This document shows positions 1 to 14,135 of a stretch of DNA of 64,000 nucleotides, one piece after another. The notes beneath the pieces are model-generated. The model made no database searches and had not been told where the DNA came from. It saw nothing but the letters and a program-made list of their open reading frames with translations. Each line of letters opens with the position of its first letter. Position 1 is the stretch's first letter. Position numbers and translations under genes: made by a program. The stretch spans positions 49,159,648 through 49,223,647 of the forward strand of contig OX104115.1 in NCBI GenBank assembly GCA_944474755.1, in the 5' to 3' direction. The stretch comes from Limnoperna fortunei (taxonomy: Eukaryota; Mollusca; Bivalvia; Mytilida; Modiolidae).

Positions 1-915
1 CCAATACACAACACATGAGATCGAGCTGTTATATCATAATTAGTCTTTAAATTGCGTTTGAAGGTGCAGTATTAAGCATATGCAATTTCATTCAATACGA
101 AAAACCAGAACTTTACACGATAACCGTACTGTAACGCCTTGAGCGATTGGCGCCATATTTGGTAGGGCGCTTGGCTGTGCCCTGGTTACAATATACAACC
201 CAGGAGAACAAGCTGTTATATCATAATTAGAATTTAAATTGCGTTTGAAAGTGCAATGTTAAGCATATGCAATTTCATTCAATATGAAAAACGAGAACTT
301 TATACGATTACCGTACTGTAACGCGTTGAGCTATTGGCGCCATATTTGGTGAGGCGCTTGGGCGGTTCCATGTCTATTATTCCCAAACCAAGGCAACGAA
401 CAATATTTGCAGTATAGGCGTTTAAAATGTGTTGCAATGTGCAATGTTAACACTATGGGAACATTTGTTAAACGCTCAGCGTCGCCTTTGGCGTTGAGTT
501 CGATTCCTAATATTTGACGTGGCTTAGTTTGGCGTCACTGGGATTGAGATGCAGCCTATGGAAACCGGATTGGTGAGTTTTGTTCGAGTTTTGTTTTTCC
601 ATTAAACGCGTCGTGTGGCCTTGGGCGATGAGATCGATCCGAAATATTTGGTGTGGATTAGTTACAGATGAGTGGCTACATAATCCACCTAATCTTTGCC
701 GGATCGGTGAGTTTTGTTTTTGTCAGGTTTCTTGGTAATTGGATTGCATTTCCATTGTATTACAGAACAAAACGAGTACTTTACACTATTACTGTCCTCT
801 AGCGCTTTGAGTTATGAGCGCCATATTTGGAAGGGGGCTTGGCTGTGCCCTGGTTGCAATACACAACCCAGGAGGACAAGCTGTTCTATCATAATTAGTC
901 TTTAAATTGCGTTTG

Positions 916-1102
916 AAGGTGCAGTATTAAGCATATGCAATTTCATTCAGTACGAAAAACCAGAATTTTACACGATTACCGTACTGTAACGCCTGGAGCT
1001 ATTGGCGCCATATTTGGTAGGGCGCTTGGCTGTGCCCTGGTTACAATACACAACCCAGGAGAACAAGATCTTATATGATAATTAGTCTTTAAATTGCGTT
1101 TG
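916..1102. repeat. Example of the 187-bp short satellite monomer
   Basis: A clean short unit, from 'aaggtgcagtattaagc' to the same point in the next copy. The next unit (1103-1289) has the same length. It contains 'ttggcgccatatttggta' followed by 'gggcgcttggctgtgccc'. The 10-mer CCATATTTGG at 1008-1017 recurs in most units. Confidence 0.93.
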
Positions 1103-1289
1103 AATGTGCAATGTTAAGCATATGAAAGTTCATTCAATATGAAAAACTAGAACTTTACACGATTACCGTACTGAAACGCCTTGAGCTATTGGCGCCATAT
1201 TTGGTTGGACGCTTGGCTGTGCCCTGGTTACAATTCACAATCCAGGAGAACAAGCTGTTATATCATACTTAGTCTTTAAATTGCGTTTG

Positions 1290-1957
1290 AAGGTGCAATG
1301 TTAAGCATATGCAATTTCATTCAATATGAAAAACGAGAACTTTACACGATTACCGAACTGTAACGCCTTGAGCTATTGGCGCCATATTTGGTGTGGCGCT
1401 TCGTCGGTACCATGTCTGTAATTTCCAAACCAAGGCAACGAACAATATGAGGAGTATAGGCGTTTAAAATGGGTTGCAATGTGTAATGTTAACACTATGG
1501 GAACATTTTTTAAACGCTCCGCCTCGCATTAGGCGTTGAGATCGATTCGTAATATTTGACGTGGCTTAGTTTGGCGTCAGTGGGATTGAAATGCAGCCAA
1601 TGGAAACCTCATTGGTGAGTTTTGTTCGAGTTTTGTTTCTCCATCAAACGCGTCGTGTGGCTTTGGGCGATGAGATCGATTCGAAATATTTGGCGTGGAT
1701 TAGTTACAGTTGAGTGGCTACATAATCCGCCTAATCTTTGCCGGATCGGTGAGTTTTGTTTTTGTCAGGTTTCTTGGTAATTGCATTGCATTACCATTGT
1801 ATTACAGAACAAAACGAGTACTTTACACTATTACCGTCCTCTATCGCTTTGAGTTATGAGCGCCATATTTGGAAGGGGGCTTGGCTGTGCCCTGGTTACA
1901 ATACACAACCCAGGAGGACAAGCTGTTCTATCATAATTAGTCTTTAAATTGCGTTTG
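1290..1957. repeat. Example of the 668-bp long satellite monomer
   Basis: The long unit begins like the short one, then carries an extra 481 bp. Two related blocks 481 bp apart bound the extra part: 'cgagaactttacacgatt' at 1334 and 'cgagtactttacactatt' at 1815. Inside it, a second older duplication has a 134-bp period: 'gagatcgattcg' at 1538 and 1672, and 'ggtgagttttgtt' at 1614 and 1748. The part after 'ggcggtaccatg' can also be aligned loosely with the short monomer, so the long unit looks like several diverged copies of one ancestral sequence. Confidence 0.9.
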
Positions 1958-4900
1958 AAGGTGCAGTATTAAGCATATGCAATTTCATTCAATACGAAAA
2001 ACCAGAACTTTACACGATAACCGTATTGTAACGCCTTGAGCTATTGGCGCCATATTTGGTAGGGCGCTTGGCTGTGCCCTGGTTACAATATACAACCCAG
2101 GAGAACAAGCTGTTATATCATAATTAGTATTTAAATTGCGTTTGAAAGTGCAATGTTAAGCATATGCAATTTCATTCAATATGAAAAACGAGAACTTTAT
2201 ACCATTACCGTACTGTAACGCCTTGAGCTATTGGCGCCATATTTGGTGAGGCGCTTGGGCGGTACCATGTCTATTATTCCCAAACCAAGGCAACGAACAA
2301 TATTTGCAGTATAGGCGTTTAAAATGTGTTCGATTCCTAATATTTGATGTGGCTTAGTTTGGCGTCACTGGGATTGAGATGCAGCCCATGGAAACCGGAT
2401 TGGTGAGTTTTGTTCGTGTTTTGTTTCTCCATTAAACGCGTCGTGTGGCCTTGGGCGATGAGATCGATTCGAAATATTTGGTGTGAATTAGTTACAGATG
2501 AGTGGCTACATAATCCACCTAATCTTTGTCGGATCGGTGAGTTTTGTTTTTGTCACCTTTCTTGGTAATTGCATTGCATTACCATTGTATTAAAGAACAA
2601 AACGAGTACTTTACACTATTACCATCCTCTAGCGCTTTGAGTTATGAGCGCCATATTTGGTAGGGCGCTTGGCTGTACCCTGGTTACAATACACAACCCA
2701 GGAGAACAAGCTGTTATATGATAATTAGTCTTTAAATTGCGCTTGAAGGTGCAATGTTAAGCATATGCAATTTCATTCAATATGAAAAACGAGTACTTTA
2801 CACGATTACCGTACTGTAGCGCCTTGTGCTAGTGGAACCATACTTGGTAGGGCGCTAGGCTGTGTCCTGGTTACAATACACAACCCAGGAGAACAAGCTG
2901 TTATATCATAATTAGTCTTTAAATTGTGTTTGAAGGTGCAATGTGGCATATGCAATTTCATTCAATATGAAAAACGAGAACTTTACACGATTAACGTACT
3001 GTAACGCCTTGAGCTATTGGCGCCATTTCTGGTGTGGTGCTTGGCTGTGCCCTGGTTACAATAAACAACCCAGGAAAACAAGCAGTTATATCACAACCCA
3101 GGAGGACAAGCTGTTCTATCATAATTAGTCTTTAAATTGCGTTTGAAGGTGCAATGTTAAGTATATGCAATTTCATTCAATATGAAAAACGAGAACTTTA
3201 CACGATTACCGTACTGTAACGCCTAAAGCTATTGGCGCCATATTTGGTGTGGCGCTTGGGTGGTACCATGTCTATTATTCCCAACCCAAGGCAACGAACA
3301 ATATGAAGAGTACAGGCGTTTAAAATGTGTTGCAATGTTTAATGTTAACACTATGGGAACATTTTTTAAATGCTCCGCGTCGCCTTAGGCGTTGAGATCG
3401 ATTCGTAATATTTGACGTGGCATAGTTTGGCGTCAATGGGATTGAGATGCAGACAATGGAAACGTCATTGGTGAGTTTTGTTCGAGGTTTCTTTCTCCAT
3501 TAAACGCGTCGTGTGGCCTTGGGCGATGATATCGATTCGAAATATTTGGTGTGGATTAGTTACTGATGAGTGGTCACATAATTAACTTAATCTTTGCCGG
3601 ATCGGTGAGTTTTGTTTTTGTGACGTTTCTTGGGAATTGCATTGCATTACCATTGAATTACAGAACAAAACGAGTACTTTACACTATTACCGTCCTTTAG
3701 CGCTTTGAGTTATGAGCGCCATATTTGGTAGGGCGCTTGGCTGTGCCCTGGTTACAATAAACAACCCAGGAGAACAAGCTGTTATATCATAATTAGACTT
3801 TAAATTGCTTTTGAAGGTGCAATGTGGCATATGCAATTTCATTCAATATGAAAAACGAGAACTTTACACGATTAACGTACTGTAACGCCTTGAGCTATTG
3901 GCGCCATATCTGGTGTGGTGCTTGGCTGTGCCCTGGTTACAATAAACAACCCAGGAAAACAAGCAGTTATATCATAATTAGTCTTTAAATTGCGTTTGAA
4001 GGTGCAATGTTAAGTATATGCAATTTCATTCAATATGAAAAACGAGAATTTTACACGATTACCGTACTGTAACGCCTAAAGCTATTGGCGCCATATTTGG
4101 TGTGGCGCTTGGGCGGTACCATGTCTATTATTCCCAACCCAAGGCAACGAACAATACGAAGAGTACAGGCGTTTAAAATGTGTTGCAATGTGTAATGTTA
4201 ACACTATGGGAACATTTTTTAAATGCTCCGCGTCGCCTTAGGCGTTGAGATCGATTCGTAATATTTGATGTGGCTTAGTTTGGCGTCAATGGGATTGAGA
4301 TGCAGACAATGGAAACGTCATTGGTGAGTTTTGTTCGAGGTTTCTTTCTCCATTAAACGCGTCGTGTGGCCTTGGGAGATGATATCGATTCGAAATATTT
4401 GGTGTGGATTAGTTACTGATGAGTGGTCACATAATTAACTTAATCTTTGCCGGATCGGTGAGTTTTGTTTTTGTGACGTTTCTTGGGAATTGCATTGCAT
4501 TACCATTGAATTACAGAACAAAACGAGTATTTTACACTATTACCGTCCTTTAGCGCCTTGAGTTATGAGCGCCATATTTGGTAGGGCGCTTGGCTGTGCC
4601 CTGGTTACAATAAACAAAACAGGAGAACAAGCTGTTATATCAAAATTAGACTTTAAATTGCTTTTGAAGGTGCAATGTGGCATATGCAATTTCATTCAAT
4701 ATGAAAAACGAGAACTTTACACGATTAACGTACAGTAACGCCTTGAGCTATTGGCGCCATATTTGGTGTGGCGCTTGGCTGTGCCCTGGTTAAAATAAAC
4801 AACCCACTAGAACAAGCTGTTATATCATAATTAGTCTTTAAATTGCGTTTGAAGGTTCAATGTTAAGCATTAGCAATTTCATTCAATATGAAAAACGAGA

Positions 4901-5949
4901 ACTTTACACCATTACCGTACTGTAACGCCTTAAGCTATTAACGTCATATTTGGCGTGGCGCTTGGGCGGTACCATGTCTATTATTCCCAACCCAAGGCAA
5001 GGAACAATATGAGGAGTATAGGAGGTTAAAACGTGTTGCAATGTGTAATGTAAACACTATGAGAACATTTTTTAAACCCTCCGCGTCGCCTTAGGTGTTG
5101 AGACCGATTCGTAATATTTGACGTGGCTTAGTTTAGCGTCAGTGGGATTGAGATGCAGCTAATGGAAACGGATTGGTGAGTTTTGTTCGAGTTTGTTTTT
5201 CCATTAAACGCGTCGTGTGGCCTTGGGCGATGAAATCGATTCGAAATATTTGGTGTGGATTAGTTACAGATGAGTGGCTACATAATCCACCTAATCTATG
5301 CCGGATCGGTGAGTTTTGTTTTTGTCACATTTCTTGGTAATTTCATTCCATTACTATTGTATTACAGAATAAAACAAATACTTTACACTATTACCGTCAC
5401 CTAGCGCTTTGAGTTATGATTGCCATATTTGGTAGGGCGCTTGGCTGTGCCCTGGTTTCAATACGCAACCCAGGAGAACAAGCTGTTATATGATAACTAT
5501 TCTTTAAATTGCGTTTGAAGAATAGTTGTTAAGCATATTCCATTTTATTAAAAATGAAAAACGAGAACATTACACGATTACCGTACTGTAACGCCTTGAG
5601 CTATTTGTGCCATATTTGGTAGGGCGCTTGGCTGTGCCCTGGTTACAATACACAACTCAGGAAAACAAGCAGGTGTATCATAATTAGTCTTTAAATTTCG
5701 TTTGAAGGTGCAATGTTTAGCATATGCAATTTCATTCAATATGAAAAACGAGAACTTTACACGATTACCGTACTGTAACGCCTTGAGCTATTGGCGCCAT
5801 ATTCGGTGTGGCGCTTGGGCGGTACCATCTCTATAATTCCCAACCCAAGGCAACGAACAATATGAGGAGTATATGCGTTTAAAATGTTTTGCAATAGGTT
5901 TCTTTCTCCATTAAACGCGTCGTGTGGCCTTGGGCGATGAGATCAAATC

Positions 5950-7775
5950 GAAATATTTGGTGTGGATTAGTTACAGATGAGTGCCTACATAATCCACCTA
6001 ATCTTTGCCGGATCAGTGAGTTTTGTTTTTGTCACGTTTCTTGGTAATTGCAATGCTTTACCATTGTATCACAGAACAAAAAAGAGTATTTTACACTATT
6101 ACCTTCCTCTGGCGCTTTGAGTTATGAGCGCCATATTTGGTAGGGCTCTTGGTTGCGCCCTGGTTACAATACACAACCCAGGAGGACAAGCTGTTGTATC
6201 ATAATTAGTCTTCAAATTGCGTTTGAAGGTGCAATGTTAAGCATATGCAATTTCATTCAATATGAAAAACGACAACTTTACACGATTACCGTACTGTTGC
6301 GCCTTGAGCTATTGGCGCCACATTTGGTAGGGCGCTTGGCTGTGCCCGATTTACAATACACAACCCAGGAGAACAAGCTGTTATATCATAATTAGTCTTT
6401 AAATTGTGTTTGAAGGTGCAATGTGGCATATGCAATTTCATTCAATATGAAAAACGAGAACTTTACACGATTACCGTACTGTAACGCCTTGAGCTATTGG
6501 CGCCATATTGGGTGTGGGGCTTCGGCGGAACCATGTCTATTATTCCCAACCAAAGGCAACGAATAATATGGGGAGTATAGGCGTTTAAAATGTGTTGCAA
6601 TGTGTAATGTTAACACTATATGAACATTTTTTAAATGATCCGCGTCGCCTTAGGCGTTGAAATCGATTCGTAATATTTGACGTGGCTTAGTTTGGCGTCA
6701 GTGGGATTGAGATGCGGCCAATGGAAACCGCATTGGTGAGTTTTGTTCGAGTTTTGTTTCTCCATTAAACTCGTCGTGTGGCCTTGGGCGATGAAATCGA
6801 ATCGAAATATTTGGTGTGGATTAGTTACAGATGAGTGGCTACATAATCCACCTAATCTTTGCCGGATCGGTAAGTTTTGTTTTTGTCACGTTTCTTGGTA
6901 ATTGCAATGCTTTACCATTGTATTACAGAACAAAAAAACAGTACTTTAAACTATTACCTTCCTCTGGCGCTTTGAGTTATGAGCGCCATATTTGGTAGGG
7001 CTCTTGGCTGTGCCCTGGTTACAATACACAACCCAGGAGGACAAGCTGTTATATCATAATTAGTCTTCAAATTGCGTTTGAAGGTGCAATGTTAAGCATA
7101 TGCAATTTCATTCAATATGAAAAACGAGAACTTTACACGATTACCGTACTGTTGGGCCTTGAGCTATTGGCGCCACATTTGGTGGGGCGCTTGGCTGTGC
7201 CCTATTTACAATGCACAACCCAGGAGAACAAGCTGTTATATCATAATTAGTCTTTAAATTGTGTTTGAAGGTGCAATGTGGCATATTCAATTTCATTCAA
7301 TATGAAAAACGAGAACTTTACACGATTAACGTACTGTAACGCCTTGAGCTATTGGCGCCATATTTGGTGTGGCGCTTGGCTGTGCCCTGGTTACAATAAA
7401 CAACCCAGGAGAACAAGCTGTTATATCATAATTAGTCTTTAAATTGTGTTTGAAGGTGCAATGTGGCATATGCAATTTCATTCAATATGAAAAACGAGAA
7501 CTTTACACGATTAACGTACTGTAACGCCTTGAGCTATTGGCGCCATATTTGGTGTTGGGCTTCGGCGGTACCGTGTCTATTATTCCCAACCAAAGGCAAC
7601 GAACAATATGGGGAGTATAGGCGTTTAAAATGTGTTGCAATGTGTAATGTTAACACTATATGAACATTTTTTAAATGATCCGCGTCGCCTTAGGCGTTGA
7701 GATCGATTCGTAATATTTGACGTGGCTTAGTTTGGCGTCAGTGGGATTGAGATGCAGCCAATGGAAACCGCATTG
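5950..7775. repeat. Higher-order satellite repeat, 4,462-bp offset copy 1
   Basis: This stretch matches 10412-12237 at a constant offset of 4,462 bp and shares private variants, such as 'ccggatcagtgag' and a 'gatgcggccaatgg' variant further in. 4,462 equals 5 x 668 + 6 x 187, so a block of whole monomers was copied. Boundaries are approximate and judged by where shared variants stop. Confidence 0.8.
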
Positions 7776-10411
7776 GTGAGTTTTGTTCGAGTTTTGTTTC
7801 TCCATTAAACTCGTCGTGTGGCCTTGGGCGATGAGATCGAATCGAAATATTTGGTGTGGATTAGTTACAGATGAGTGCCTACATAATCCACCTAATCTTT
7901 GCCGGATCTGTGAGTTTTGTTTTTGTCACGTTTCTTGGTAATTGCATTGCATTACCATTGTATTACAGAACAAAACAAGAGTTCTTTACACTATTACCGT
8001 CCTCTGGCGATTTGAGTTATGAGCGCCATATTTGGTAGGGCGCTTGGCTGTGCCCTGGTTACAATACACAACCCAGGAGAACAAGCTGTTATATCATAAT
8101 TAGTCTTTAAATTGTGTTTGAAGGTGCAATGTGGCATATGCAATTTCATTCAATATGAAAAACGAGAACTTTACACGATTAACGTACTGTAACGCCTTGA
8201 GCTATTGGCGCCATATTTGGTGTGGTGCTTGGCTGTGCCCTAGTTACAATAAACAACCCAGGATAACAAGCTGTTATATCATAATTAGTCTTTAAATTGC
8301 GTTTGAAGGTGCAATGTTAAGAATATGCAATTTCATTGAATATGAAAAACGAGAACTTTACACGATTACCGTACTGTAACGCGTTGAGATATTGGCGCCA
8401 TTTTTGGTGTGGCGATTGGGCGTTACCATGTCTATAATTCCCTGCCCAAGGCAACGAACAATATGAGTAGTATAGGAGTTTAAAATGTGTTGCAATGTGT
8501 AATGTTAACACTATATGAACATTTTTAAAATGCTCCGCGTCGCCTTAGGCGTTTAGATCGATTCGTAATATTTGACGTGCCTTATTTTGGCGTTAGTGGG
8601 ATTGAGATGCAGCCAATGGAAACCGGATTGGTGAGTTTTGTTCAAGTTTTGTTTCTCCATTAAACTCGTCGTGTGGCCTTGGGCGATGAAATCAAATCGA
8701 TATATTTGGTGTGGATTAGTTACAGATGAATGGCTACATAATCCACCTAATCTTTACCGGATCGGTGAGTTTTGTTTTTGTCACGTTTCTTGGTAATTGC
8801 ATTGCATTACCATTGAATTACAGAACAAAACGAGTACTTTACACTATTACCATCCTCTAGCGCTTTGAGTTATGAGCGCCATATTTGGTAGGGCGCTTGG
8901 CTGTGCCCTGGTTACAATACACAACCCAGGAGAACAAGCTGTTATATCATAATTAGTCTTTAAATTGTGTTTGAAGGTGCAATGTGGCATATGCAATTTC
9001 ATTCAATATGAAAAACGAGAACTTTACACGATTAACGTACTGTAACGCCTTGAGCTATTGGCGCCATATCTGGTGTGGTGCTTGGCTGTGCCCTGGTTAC
9101 AATAAACAACCCAGGAAAACAAGCAGTTATATCATAATTAGTCTTTAAATTGCGTTTGAAGGTGCAATGTTAAGTATATGCAATTTCATTCAATATGAAA
9201 AACGAGAACTTTACACGATTACCGTACTGTAACGCCTAAAGCTATTGGCGCCATATTTGGTGTGGCGCTTGGGCGGTACCATGTCTATTATTCCCAACCC
9301 AAGGCAACGAATAATATGAAGAGTACAGGCGTTTAAAATGTGTTGCAATGTGTAATGTTAACACTATGGGAACATTTTTTAAATGCTCCGCGTCGCCTTA
9401 GGCGTTGAGATCGATTCGTAATATTTGACGTGGCTTAGTTTGGCGTCAATGGGATTGAGATTCAGACAATGGAAACGTCATTGGTGAGTTTTGTTCGAGG
9501 TTTCTATCTCCATTAAACGCGTCGTGTGGCCTTGGGCGATGATATCGATTCGAAATATTTGGTGTGGATTAGTTACTGATGAGTGGTCACATAATTAACT
9601 TAATCTTTGCCGGATCGGTGAGTTTTGTTTTTGTGCCGTTTCTTGGGAATTGCATTGCATTACCATTGAATTACAGAACAAAACGAGTTCATTACACTAT
9701 TACCGTCCTTTAGCGCTTTGAGTTATGAGCGCCATATTTGGTAGGGCGCTTGGCTGTGCCCTGGTTACAATAAACAACCCAGGAGAACAAGCTGTTATAT
9801 CAAAATTAGACTTTAAATTGCTTTTGAAGGTGCAATGTGGCATATGCAATTTCATTCAATATGAAAAACGAGAACTTTACACGATTAACGTACTGTAACG
9901 CCTTGAGCTATTGGCGCCATATCTGGTGTGGTGCTTGGCTGTGCCCTGGTTACAATAAACAACCCAGGAGAACAAGCTGTTATATCATAATTAGTCTTTA
10001 AATTGCGTTTCGTTTGAAGGTTCAATGTTAAGCATATGTAATTTCATTCAATATGAAAAACGTGAACTTTACACGATTACCGTACTGTAACGCCTTAAGC
10101 TATTAACGCCATATTTGGTGTGGCGCTTGGGCGGTACCATGTCTATAATTCCAAAACCCAAGGCAACGAACAATATGAGGAGTACAGGCGTTTAAAATGT
10201 GTTGGAATGTGTAATGTTAACACTATATGAACATTTTTTAAATGTTATGCGTCGCCTTAGGCGTTGAGATCGATTCGTAATATTTGACGTGGCTTAGTTT
10301 GGCGTCAGTAGGATTGAGATGCAGCCAATGGAAACCGGATTGGTGAGTTTTGTTCGAGTTTTGTTTCTCCATTAAACTCGTCGTGTGGCCTTGGGCGATG
10401 AGATCGAATCG

Positions 10412-12237
10412 AAATATTTGGTGTGGATTAGTTACAGATGAGTGGCTACATAATCCATCTAATCTTTGCCGGATCAGTGAGTTTTGTTTTTGTCACGTTT
10501 CTTGGTAATTGCAATGCTTTACCATTGTATCACAGAACAAAAAAAGAGTATTTTACACTATTACCGTCCTCTGGCGCTTTGAGTTATGAGCGCCATATTT
10601 GGTAGGGCTCTTGGTTGCGCCCTGGTTACAATACACAACCCAGGAGGACAAGCTGTTATATCATAATTAGTCTTCAAATTGCGTTTGAAGGTGCAATGTT
10701 AAGCATATGCAATTTCTTTCAATATGAAAAACGACAACTTTACACGATTACCGTACTGTTGCGCCTTGAGCTATTGGCGCCACATTTGGTAGGGCGCTTG
10801 GCTGTGCCCGATTTACAATACACAACCCAGGAGAACAAGCTGTTATATCATAATTAGTCTTTAAATTGTGTTTGAAGGTGCAATGTGGCATATGCAATTT
10901 CATTCAATATGAAAAACGAGAACTTTACACGATTACCGTACTGTAACGCCTTGAGCTATTGGCGCCATATTGGGTGTGGGGCTTCGGCGGTACCATGTCT
11001 ATTAATCCCAACCAAAGGCAACGAACAATATGGGGAGTATAGGCGTTTAAAATGTGTTGCAATGTGTAATGTTAACACTATATGAACATTTTTTAAATGA
11101 TCCTCGTCGCCTTAGGCGTTGAAATCGATTCGTAATATTTGACGTGGCTTAGTTTGGCGTCAGTGGGATTGAGATGCGGCCAATGGAAACCGCATTGGTG
11201 AGTTTTGTTCGAGTTTTGTTTCTCCATTAAACTCGTCGTGTGGCCTTGGGCGATGAGATCGATTCGAAATATTTGGTGTGGATTAGTTACAGTTGAGTGG
11301 CTACATAATCCACCTAATCTTTGCCGGATCGGTGAGTTTTGTTTTTGTCACGTTTCTTGGTAATTGCAATGCTTTACCATTGTATTACAGAACAAAAAAA
11401 GAGTACTTTAAACTATTACCTTCCTCTGGCGCTTTGAGTTATGAGCGCCATATTTGGTAGGGCTCTTGGCTGTGCCCTGGTTACAATACACAACCCAGGA
11501 GGACAAGCTGTTATATCATAATTAGTCTTCAAATTGCGTTTGAAGGTGCAATGTTAAGCATATGCAATTTCTTTCAATATGAAAAACGAGAACTTTATAC
11601 GATTACCGTACTGTTGCGCCTTGAGCTATTGGCGCCACATTTGGTGGGGCGCTTGGCTGTGCCCTATTTACAATGCACAACCCAGGAGAACAAGCTATTA
11701 TATCATAATTAGTCTTTAAATTGTGTTTGAAGGTGCAATGTGGCATATTCAATTTCATTCAATATGAAAAACGAGAACTTTACACGATTAACGTACTGTA
11801 ACGCCTTGAGCTATTAGCGCCATATTTGGTGTGGCGCTTGGCTGTGCCCTGGTTACAATAAACAACCCAGGAGAACAAGCTGTTATATCATAATTAGTCT
11901 TCAAATTGTGTTTGAAGGTGCAATGTGGCATATGCAATTTCATTCAATATGAAAAACGAGAACTTTACACGATTAACGTACTGTAACGCCTTGAGCTATT
12001 GGCGCCATATTTGGTGTGGGGCTTCGGCGGTACCATGTCTATTATTCCCAACCAAAGGCAACGAACAATATGGGGAGTATAGGCGTTTAAAATGTGTTGC
12101 AATGTGTAATGTTAACACTATATGAACATTTTTTAAATGATCCGCGTCGCCTTAGGCGTTGAGATCGATTCGTAATATTTGACGTGGCTTAGTTTGGCGT
12201 CAGTGGGATTGAGATGCAGCCAATGGAAACCGCATTG
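10412..12237. repeat. Higher-order satellite repeat, 4,462-bp offset copy 2
   Basis: Partner of 5950-7775. Its right part is copied again at an offset of 1,898 bp (see 12998-14135). At about 12240 the match ends, where this copy reads 'ttggtgtgatttgttc' instead of the usual 'ttggtgagttttgttc'. Confidence 0.8.
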
Positions 12238-12997
12238 GTGTGATTTGTTCTAGGTTTCTTTCTCCATTAAACGCGTCGTGTGGCCTTGGGCGATGAGATC
12301 GATTCGAAATATTTGGTGTGGATTAGTAACAGATGAGTGGTCACATAATTAACCTAATCTTTGCCGGATCGGTGAGTTTTGTTTTTGTCACGTTTCTTGG
12401 TACTTGCATTGCAGTATCATTGAATTACAGAACAAAACGAGTACTTTAAAATATTACCGTCCTCGAGCGCTTTGAGTTATGAGCGCCATATTTGGTAGGG
12501 CGCTTGGAAGTGCCTGGTTACAATACACAACCCAGGAGAACAAGCTGTTATATCATAATTAGTCTTTAAATTGCGTTTGAAGGTGCAATATGGCATATGC
12601 AATTTCATTCAATATTAAAAACGAGAACTTTACACGATTAACGTACTGTAACGCCTTGAGCTATTGGCGCCATATTTGGTGTGGCGCTTGGCTGTGCCCT
12701 GGTTACAATAAACAACCCAGGAGAACAAGCTGTTATATCATAATTAGTCTTTAAATTGCGTTTCGTTTGAAGGTTCAATGTTAAGCATATGTAATTTCAT
12801 TCAATATGAAAAACGTGAAATTTACACGATTACCGTACTGTAACGCCTTAAGCTATTAACGCCATATTTGGTGTGGCGCTTGGGCGGTACCATGTCTATA
12901 ATTCCAAAACCCAAGGCAACGAACAATATGAGGAGTACAGGCGTTTAAAATGTGTTGGAATGTGTAATGTTAACACTATATGAACATTTTTTAAATG

Positions 12998-14135
12998 ATC
13001 CGCGTCGCCTTAGGCGTTGAAATCGATTCGTAATATTTGACGTGGCTTAGTTTGGCGTCAGTGGGATTGAGATGCGGCCAATGGAAACCGCATTGGTGAG
13101 TTTTGTTCGAGTTTTGTTTCTCCATTAAACTCGTCGTGTGGCCTTGGGCGATGAGATCGAATCGAAATATTTGGTGTGGATTAGTTACAGATGAGTGGCT
13201 ACATAATCCACCTAATCTTTGCCGGATCGGTGAGTTTTGTTTTTGTCACGTTTCTTGGTAATTGCAATGCTTTACCATTGTATTACAGAACAAAAAAAGA
13301 GTACTTTAAACTATTACCTTCCTCTGGCGCTTTGAGTTATGAGCGCCATATTTGGTAGGGCTCTTGGCTGTGCCCTGGTTACAATACACAACCCAGGAGG
13401 ACAAGCTGTTATATCATAATTAGTCTTCAAATTGCGTTTGAAGGTGCAATGTTAAGCATATGCAATTTCTTTCAATATGAAAAACGAGAACTTTATACGA
13501 TTACCGTACTGTTGCGCCTTGAGCTATTGGCGCCACATTTGGTGGGGCGCTTGGCTGTGCCCTATTTACAATGCACAACCCAGGAGAACAAGCTATTATA
13601 TCATAATTAGTCTTTAAATTGTGTTTGAAGGTGCAATGTGGCATATTCAATTTCATTCAATATGAAAAACGAGAACTTTACACGATTAACGTACTGTAAC
13701 GCCTTGAGCTATTAGCGCCATATTTGGTGTGGCGCTTGGCTGTGCCCTGGTTACAATAAACAACCCAGGAGAACAAGCTGTTATATCATAATTAGTCTTT
13801 AAATTGTGTTTGAAGGTGCAATGTGGCATATGCAATTTCATTCAATATGAAAAACGAGAACTTTACACGATTAACGTACTGTAACGCCTTGAGCTATTGG
13901 CGCCATATTTGGTGTGGGGCTTCGGCGGTACCATGTCTATTATTCCCAACCAAAGGCAACGAACAATATGGGGAGTATAGGCGTTTAAAATGTGTTGCAA
14001 TGTGTAATGTTAACACTATATGAACATTTTTTAAATGATACGCGTCGCCTTAGGCGTTGAGATCGATTCGTAATATTTGACGTGGCTTAGTTTGGCGTCA
14101 GTGGGATTGAGATGCAGCCAATGGAAACCGCATTG
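12998..14135. repeat. Higher-order satellite repeat, 1,898-bp offset copy
   Basis: Nearly identical to 11100-12237. Both copies share rare variants such as 'gcaatttctttcaatatg', 'aactttatacgatt' and 'caagctattatatc'. The offset of 1,898 is within one base of 2 x 668 + 3 x 187. This is probably the youngest large amplification in the left block. Confidence 0.82.
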
